Assembly: GCA_021186555.1 (NCBI GenBank)
Contig: JAJKFL010000013.1
Location: 36,546,743 to 36,610,742, forward strand
DNA length: 64,000 bases
Source of the DNA: Reticulitermes speratus
Lineage: Eukaryota; Arthropoda; Insecta; Blattodea; Rhinotermitidae
Direction of reading: 5' to 3'
In this document: positions 57,544-64,000 of the stretch, piece after piece
How positions within the stretch are numbered: the first letter of the stretch is position 1
Layout: the number at the start of each line of letters is the position of its first letter
Translations under genes and position numbers: made by a program
Notes under the pieces: model-generated
What the model saw: only the letters and a program-made list of their open reading frames with translations
The model's database searches: none
What the model was told of the DNA's origin: nothing

Positions 57544-58216
57544 AATGACGAAAAATAATGCCTTCTTCTCTCGGGGTAAAGGGGAAGTTCGTCTATTAAA
57601 TATTCTGAGAAAAATATGTCTGCCACTTCCAACGCTAATGCCTGCAAACGTAATTTTAAGTTTTTAAGTTCCTTTGTCTTTCAGAATCTCAATATATTCA
57701 GGTAACTTCAAAATTAACGTTAATCTCTCATATTTTATAAGATCAGCCGACATCTTCATCATGACCACATGCCAGTCCTCCCTAGTAATTTTCGAACCAA
57801 CTGCAATACGTCCACATAAATCCGTACGAACGCCATGCCACGGTAATAAATACATGTACTTTCGCCCTTTGAAACATGCAGTACATCTTCAAATATATAT
57901 TCAGTTCCTACCTCGCAGAGAACAAATCTGTATTTCCATTACAACCACCACCCAGTTACCGGTGTGTGGGAAAATAATCGAAGGTTACTGTGCAAATCAA
58001 ACTAAATACATAAAACACAATGTGTCCATTAACGTTAACACGTAGCTGGTACATACAGTAACCAAAGGGCCTTAAATGGCCACTTCTTACAAGCAGTAAT
58101 ACCAGCACCACGACACTGTGAATTTATGTTATGGGCGCAACATATGCAACATACGCATAACGAAATGAACTCTACTGAAATTTGGTGCTTTGATCTTCGG
58201 AAACTACGACGTAGAG
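57544..58216. other. No supported gene; one unexplained frame
   Basis: The minus strand of 57664-57855 encodes 63 codons ending EYIEILKDKGT with an ordinary amino-acid mix, extending about ten codons upstream before a stop. I recognise no family and see no exon context. The plus strand has a 123-codon frame over the same stretch, so neither is persuasive. Confidence 0.3.
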
Positions 58217-58609
58217 CAGTTGTCCCCCCTCCCCCGGGGGGGGGGCTAACAGTGGGTCGCGAGAGGGTTTTATGAAGAACTTGATAATTATGAAAAAAAA
58301 TAAAATTTGTATCTAAGTTAGTATTTCACAAGTTTTTATTTACAAGCAAATGATTCGTCTGACCAGCACATGTATGAGTTATTTAAATAAAGATTTGTTT
58401 CTTGCATGTTTTGTGTATTTAATACTGTCCCTAAAGTAGTGGATTTGACAAGTAACATTAAATATTTATTATTTTTTGAATAAGTGGCAATGTTATGTAG
58501 TGTTCAAGATAAGGTATTAGTATTGGTTCATTTATAGTAAATATCACTGACTATTTCCGTTTCCATGGAAGGGTCGCGGGTCTCACACATAAAAGATTGG
58601 GAAGCGCTG
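58217..58609. mobile_element. hAT-like MITE
   Basis: Starts CAGTTGTCCCCC, ends GATTGGGAAGCGCTG. Subterminal GGGTCGCGAGAGG and GGGTCGCGGGTCTC occur at the two sides. Candidate 8-bp duplications ACGTAGAG (58209-58216) and GGGTAGAG (58610-58617) match at 6 of 8. No transposase frame. Confidence 0.6.
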
Positions 58610-59169
58610 GGGTAGAGATGCACTCCCTACACTGCTCGTCAGTTCTAAACAGACTCGTGAAAAGGTAACAAACAAAAACACGAAAGCTTTTACAGTAGAA
58701 TTTAATCACTCCAGAATAAAAAAGAAGCACAATACAGCACAGCCAAGGTTTGCGGAAAAAAGGGAAGAAGAAAAGAAAAAAAACTAGTATACACGGTCAC
58801 TACATTATAAGAAAGTCAGCATATCCTCTACGACGCAACATAGTAGGACTCCGCCAGAAAATCAGAACGGAAGAGTAGAGAATAATATAATGTATAGATT
58901 AAAAAAATAATCCAGCGGTACTAACAACAATAATTTAGTTTTCATACATTCCGTTTATACTTTACATTCAAACCACTAACAAACTTTACAAATAAGCAGT
59001 CATAAACCAAAATGAATAAAAACCCCAATCATCCAAATAGCACAACCAATAATAAATTATAAGCTACAAACGAAAACAATTTTATATAATCAACTACTGT
59101 GAAGGTATTAATGTAAGGGTGAGATCTCACACCTAGGATACCATATATAATAAAACCCCAGATACCTTT
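58610..59169. other. No recognisable feature
   Basis: AT-rich; nothing supported. Confidence 0.4.
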
Positions 59170-59290
59170 TCATGTATTTATATTTATATAAACCCTGATG
59201 ATGGCCCTTTTGGGCTCTACCATGTAGCGTGCTGTAAATAAAATGTTGTTTTCACAATAAATTTGTAGTTGTGTTTGACGGGTTCTTATT
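59170..59290 (+). mobile_element. Hammerhead-like repeat (P12, right member, degraded)
   Basis: CCCTGATGA at 59193-59201, U, helix II GCCC...GGGC, then CTACCATGTA where GAAACATGTA is expected, then a segment ending GTTGTGTTTGACGGGTT as in the inverted left member. Confidence 0.5.
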
Positions 59291-61283
59291 CAACTGATCA
59301 CCGTTACTGTCTGTCAGAACACACAAAATGAGGCATGTGCAGGCCAGTTGAGTCTTTGCGCTCCTATCTACACTTCTTGCTCAAACTCGTAAACTATTCG
59401 CCCAAAACTTGACATTAACAGTGCTACTGCATTCACACGATAATTACATCATTTCGACATCATTACGAGCTATCAAGATTATGCTTGCCTCCGCACTATG
59501 AAGGACGCTGTCCGTATTTCTACGGATCCATAACAATTATCCCACATTACTCTACCTGGCGTAACGTCTGATTCTATCTTCACTTTCAGTGTAAGTGCTT
59601 TGGATCCCTGGTGTCCTACACGTAATTAAAACAAAAAACTAGGATGTTTCCTGGAGTGCACATTTATAAACAAAAGACAACCTTATTAAATTTTAATAAG
59701 TCGGCCTTGGACGGGGGAACTGAAGCGTGGAGGTGCGGAATACAAGGTGGCCACTGGAGAACCACTCATTAGCAGGTCTGTTTTTTGTTGACAGCAGCTG
59801 CAACTCTGACAGCTATCATTTCGTTATTTCTAAGCAAGACTTTCATGTTCTTCCTTTTCGAGTTAACACATAAACATGTATCTTATGGTACCAAATCGGT
59901 CAATTTGCTTGCCCAATCTCACCACAAACTATTTCACAAATCTGATGAGATACACTAGTCTTGACCACGGGGTCGCAAACGGCCTTACAAGAAATTCGCG
60001 GTCCAAAGACATGTTGTATTCCATGCTGTTACATCTTTGGTTATTTCACGAAGATGTTTAAAATTCATGTTATACTTCTGAGAATGAGATCATAGATGGT
60101 GAGTAAATCACAAAAGGAAAACCTTAGACGGTGTTCCGACCGAGTTTCGAACTGGGTACCTCCCAAATACAAGTCAGAAGCGTTACTGTTTAAGCCAACC
60201 TGCTGGCGAGTTATGGAGGCAGTCATGACATATTCCGGAATTTCAATCAAGAGAGCAATCCATTCATCCGTCAGGGCACTAGGTAAACTAAAGAAGATTC
60301 AAACCGCATACCTCCCAACCGAGTCCACGCCCCCCCTCCCCTCCATTCTATTTCTTGAAAATCCATTTTAATATTAGTCCAACCTCCTGCTTTGAATCAG
60401 GAAAATAAGGGGCCCGACTCTCGACTACAACAAAGGACTAACCTGATATCCATCGTCACTTTCCTCACACCGGACAGGCTAACCCAGTGGCCTACAGTCC
60501 CTCAAAACAAGCCACACAATCTCTCACAACTGCACTTCTTCACAATTACATAATTTTTCCAAGACTACTACTATCAAACTGGCTAACAGACCGTCATTAA
60601 ATATACTCACTTTCCAACAGCAATCTGGTACGTAACGAAATTATTTTCAATTTAAACGCTGAAGCTGGCACAATTCCCATTTTAAGAAAAATATACATCC
60701 GGTGCTTCAAAACTGCCGACATTTGGCCAATGTAGATTTAACCAGGGGGTGTTATTAAAGTGGGGTGAGACATGCAGGGTTGTCAGCTGTTTCGTCTTCC
60801 ATCGCTGTATACACTACCTACCGTGAATGACTGGTGAGAACGGCTGCATCCTTCCAACACAGCTAAGAGGTAGCGTTCGATTCTAAATAATAAAATACGC
60901 CCTACCATATTCTACTGACGATTCGGAGGTTATTTAACAGAGCACGTGGTTTCATCTGCGTTGCCGCTTCATCGAGCTTATTGGCTGCCCACTCCAGGTT
61001 TTACCTCGAGGTACTGCGATCATAAACGATATCACCTGGAATCCAACAAGGCGCTTTGGGGGGCTTATAACGCTTCTTAAAGATGCCGGGCTATAATCAG
61101 TAGTATCCAATTCCGTGTGATTTATTATTCCAACACTGAAATATCGCAGCGATACGAGATATGTGAAAGCGGACACAAAGCTACAGTTAATGGTACAGAA
61201 TAAAAGTATGTTTTCTTTTATTACATCGGCCAGCTTAGTCTTTATCGATACAGGAAAAATGTATCACGAGAAACCACATCTTC
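59291..61283. other. 2 kb with no recognisable gene
   Basis: A tRNA-like trace on the minus strand near 60125-60215 (CCAGTTCGAAACTCGG). No SINE body matched. Confidence 0.4.
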
Positions 61284-61393
61284 CCGCCGGGGGCATGGAT
61301 GTTTGTCTCTTGTGAATGTTGTGTGCCGTGCAGGTACAGGCCTCTGCGACGGACCGATCCCTCGTCCAGGGAAGTCCTACCGAGTGTGGTGCA
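61284..61393 (+). mobile_element. SINE D fragment (both ends missing)
   Basis: CCGCCGGGGGCATGGATG, CCTCTGCGACGGACCGATC, CCTCGTCCAGGGAAGTCC and TACCGAGTGTGGTG match the middle of family D. No promoter boxes remain. Confidence 0.75.
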
Positions 61394-61481
61394 ACAATAA
61401 CCTTCTACACCTACTACGAGTAGGCAGTAGAGATCAAGCCAAAAAAGAAATAAAGAAAGAAAGAAATCCACATCTGCATAG

Positions 61482-61875
61482 ACAGGTACGCAACTCCACA
61501 TTACTTCATCATCGGCTTCGGAAGTAAATTTCTGCTCGGTATAAATTATATAGTCGGCCGGGAGAGCGTAGCCGGTATACCGACTCGCTACGGGCTGGAC
61601 GGCTCGGGGATCGAATCCCGGTAGGCGCGGGATTCTCCGCACCCGTCCAGTCCGGTCCTGGGCACCGTGTCTCTTTCCCGGGGGGCAATGAGGCCGGGCC
61701 GTGGAGTTGACCACCCAACCCCATCTAGCGCCGAGGTTAAAGAAAGATTAGAGCTATACGTCTACTCCCCCTCTGGGCCTATATGGCCTGTTACATATAT
61801 CGCGAGGTAAACAACTTCACATTACTTCATCAGCTGGTTCGGAAGTAAATTTTCTGCTCGATATTAGTTATAAAC
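61482..61875. repeat. About 70-bp direct repeat flanking a SINE
   Basis: 61482-61552 and 61806-61875 share CACATTACTTCATCA, GGTTCGGAAGTAAATTT or close, and CTGCTCG(G/A)TAT, roughly 85 percent identical by eye. SINE A lies between them. Confidence 0.7.
61554..61798 (+). mobile_element. tRNA-derived SINE, family A (copy 6)
   Basis: A box GAGCGTAGCCGG (first base changed), B box GGATCGAATCCC, CCGCACCCGTCCAGTCCGG; the CACCCAGCCTCCTGTACAAT block is deleted, so it jumps from GGTCCTGGGC to ACCGTGTCTCTTTCCCGG. Then CATCTAGCGCCGAGGTTAAA and CTACTCCCCCTCTGGGCC. Confidence 0.85.
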
Positions 61876-62059
61876 GCAGGAAACCAATTTACCTAAATAT
61901 TTACATTTCCAAATACATCGCCAGCTAAAAAAATAAAATGAACCAATTACTCCAACAGTACACAACACCAAATGACAAAAGCCTGCCACTCAACACTGTT
62001 CTGAATCATCCACTCCCACGCATTTCCGCTTAGTTAGGCACAAGCAGCGGATTCGCTCC

Positions 62060-62290
62060 ATAAGTTGTATAGTGACCAGGCTACGAATCTGACGGTCGAT
62101 ATATTAACAGCTCGATTTCCGGCGTAGACGGGTTTTGCACTTCTCGACAGCGTTGAGACCGGCACTGGGGCCCTCCCTGTCTCCAACCCGATCATCATCC
62201 GGCGACTCCCCCGGTGGTAAAGCCGACGAGGCTCAGGTTCGAAATGCGTGGAGCAATACCTCCAGTCCTTCAAACACCTGCGCGGCGTAG
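62060..62290 (+). mobile_element. SINE A copy (degraded)
   Basis: CTCGATTTCCGGCGTAGACG, GACAGCGTTGAGACCGGCAC, CGGTGGTAAAGCCGACGAGG and TGGAGCAATACCTCCAGTCC follow family A order; promoter boxes are eroded. Confidence 0.5.
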
Positions 62291-63664
62291 TGCCTAATTA
62301 TATAAATACGTCAGTTTGCCCAACCTTAATTTCATCGCCACTCTACTGTGTGTTACTAACGTCCCCGGGTGCAAAAGGATGTAATATTTTTAAGTAAAAC
62401 CATGTACAAACAATTCTCAACATTAAATGGTGGATTAATATATTCACATTCGCGCATTATGAGAAGTGCAACACCATCTAACAGACAACGGGTGCTTAGT
62501 ACTACGGAAACAGTTGCAACCCTAACCGCGGTATTTTTAACAACACATTACTTAGGGTGAATTTCGGATCGCTGGAGGAAGGGGATGCACCGCGCTGAAC
62601 GGGTGGCAGCTGCTGTCACACACGTTTGCAAGCTATCCTGAATACTGAGCACCACGCCCACCAGTCACTTACTACCGGCGTATCTCGACAGTTAAAGAGT
62701 GCACTGAAAGTTACAAACACTGTTCCTGTTGAAACGTGTAGCTCTGGCAGATTGGTCAATATGGAGATTATATGTCCGGGATTCGATTCCCGGCAGACAC
62801 TGGATATTTTAGTCACTACTACCAGAACAGTTCCTAAAAGCCCCCAGGATTATTACAGGCGAATTCTGGGAACGTATAGAGCCTTATCTCCATACCCTCT
62901 ACAATCCTTGCAAAATACACGTAACCTAACACAAACCGAACCAGCGGTCCTGCTCGTACGCAGGAGGTCCTGGGATTCAAATCCGCAGCGTGGCTAAGCT
63001 GATGTTTCCGGTGGATCTCCTCGTGCCTTCCAACGCGTCAGTTCTTAATCACCTACTACTCGATGCTACACAGAGCTACTGGCCGCTTCGTTAAATTACG
63101 GCAAGCACCATTTTTTTGACGCATAACAAAGCTAGCCTCAGATGGAGACTAGTTTGTATATTACAGTGCTGTTTCAACTGCCGGAATTGTATGCGAGGCG
63201 ATATGCACGCCCAAGGTGTCGCAGTTTTCTGTCTTCAGGACCAACTCAATTCATGCAGAGGTATTAATACTGACTAAGGAGTTTGCGGTTGACCTTGGCA
63301 GCTTTTTGCGCTGGGGAAAGCTGAAAATCCCTTGTTTGTGACCGGTAACCGATGCATTCCAGTCAAAAATACATTAGGATCAAGTGCAGTCGTGTTTTGT
63401 GTGTGTGAAATAATACTTATTTTGTACTGTGATCTATGTGATTAGAGATGTGTATATATTTGACTTCAGGTTTGTTACAAATTAAACACCTAACAAATGG
63501 CGACCGGTGGAAAGAAGGTTATGCAGTGATACATACTCATGTTTTTGGCCGAATCTGTATGTTTGCAGCCGATCGTCGTCGCGAGTGTTAAGGGACTCCA
63601 CCCACGCAGTGCAGGTCAGCTGCATTCTCCTAACATACAACAATAATCTCATCAACTGTAAATA
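62291..63664. other. No gene seen; tRNA-like traces
   Basis: GGGATTCGATTCCCGGCAG near 62778 and GGGATTCAAATCCGCAGC near 62973 are B-box-like. No matching A boxes or known SINE bodies. Confidence 0.4.
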
Positions 63665-63831
63665 CAGTCGAACTCTGTTATAACGTCGTGAAACGGACAG
63701 AGTATTTTGTGTCGTTATACCCCAGGAGTAAAATGTTACCGTTAACAATGACGAAATAATTGGTACCACAGGAAATCTGACTCCATAAGCGAGGTGTCGT
63801 ACAAACCGATGTCGTTAAACCGGGTTCGACT
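63665..63831. mobile_element. Pogo/Tigger-like MITE
   Basis: TA-flanked ends CAGTCGAACTCTGTTATAAC and, at the right, the complement-like CGTTAAACCGGGTTCGACT. The internal TGTCGTTATACCCCAGG and AAGCGAGGTGTCGTACAAAC are typical subterminal repeats. 167 bp, no frame. Confidence 0.75.
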
Positions 63832-64000
63832 ATATCAACCTACAGCACAAGTTATCCATGCAAAATCATAATTAGAAACTTCCAACGCCAAATATTCGGA
63901 CCACAAATGTTACCGAAGATATTCACTAATCCTAAGAAGCTACCGTACCTTGCTAACAGCAGCTCAGCTGGAATAAGTACAACCCAGGGAAGGTTTATAA

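Noticed and set aside
57664-57855. Minus frame ending EYIEILKDKGT as a possible exon
   Set aside because: No family recognised, no partner exons, and a longer frame exists on the other strand.

Overview
The window looks like intergenic DNA from a large, repeat-rich arthropod genome, most likely an insect. I see no protein-coding host gene, rRNA or functional tRNA that I can support. No open frame exceeds about 170 codons, and the longer ones run through repeats. The insect call rests on the repeats: LINE tails with the WTGHVARM / RPRRRW / QWRALVN / MNLRVP peptides common in insect genomes, tRNA-derived SINEs, Tigger/pogo and hAT-type elements, and many hammerhead-ribozyme-like motifs of the kind carried by Penelope-like retroelements. 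I cannot name the species.

Layout. 0-5 kb: hAT-like end, LINE tail, SINE D, a 480-bp palindrome with a hammerhead on each strand, SINE C. 6-10 kb: repeat E, a second compound hammerhead element, SINE A. 11-13 kb: four hammerhead-like copies of family Q in 1.6 kb. 14-20 kb: SINE A, repeat E, a G-type MITE, a 300-bp palindromic hammerhead element with a 13-bp target duplication. 22-30 kb: SINE C, an internally deleted Tigger, SINE D with a poly-G tail, small palindromic MITEs, two hammerhead-like sites, SINE A. 31-45 kb: three E copies (one split by SINE C), hammerhead elements near 33, 42.5 and 44 kb, a Tigger-like MITE inside a SINE, an hAT-like element holding a SINE. 46-49 kb: LINE tail, the best-preserved palindromic hammerhead element, a 30-bp tandem array, SINE D with a 14-bp duplication. 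51-64 kb: G MITE, triplet repeats, hammerhead-like pairs, SINEs A, B and D, E, an hAT-like MITE and a pogo-like MITE.

The most interesting content is a set of short elements (about 300-610 bp) that share: a hammerhead-like core (CUGANGA, helix II, GAAA, a short palindromic helix III, then UA or UC); an arm ending in a sequence like AACCAACTAAATGCAC; usually an inverted second copy of that arm; a TGCACGG motif 12-19 nt from one end; and flanking direct repeats of 12-13 bp. I infer non-autonomous Penelope-like retroelements or relatives. No reverse transcriptase or GIY-YIG domain is visible here, so that placement rests on the ribozyme alone. All coordinates and repeats were read by eye; boundaries without a target duplication are approximate.
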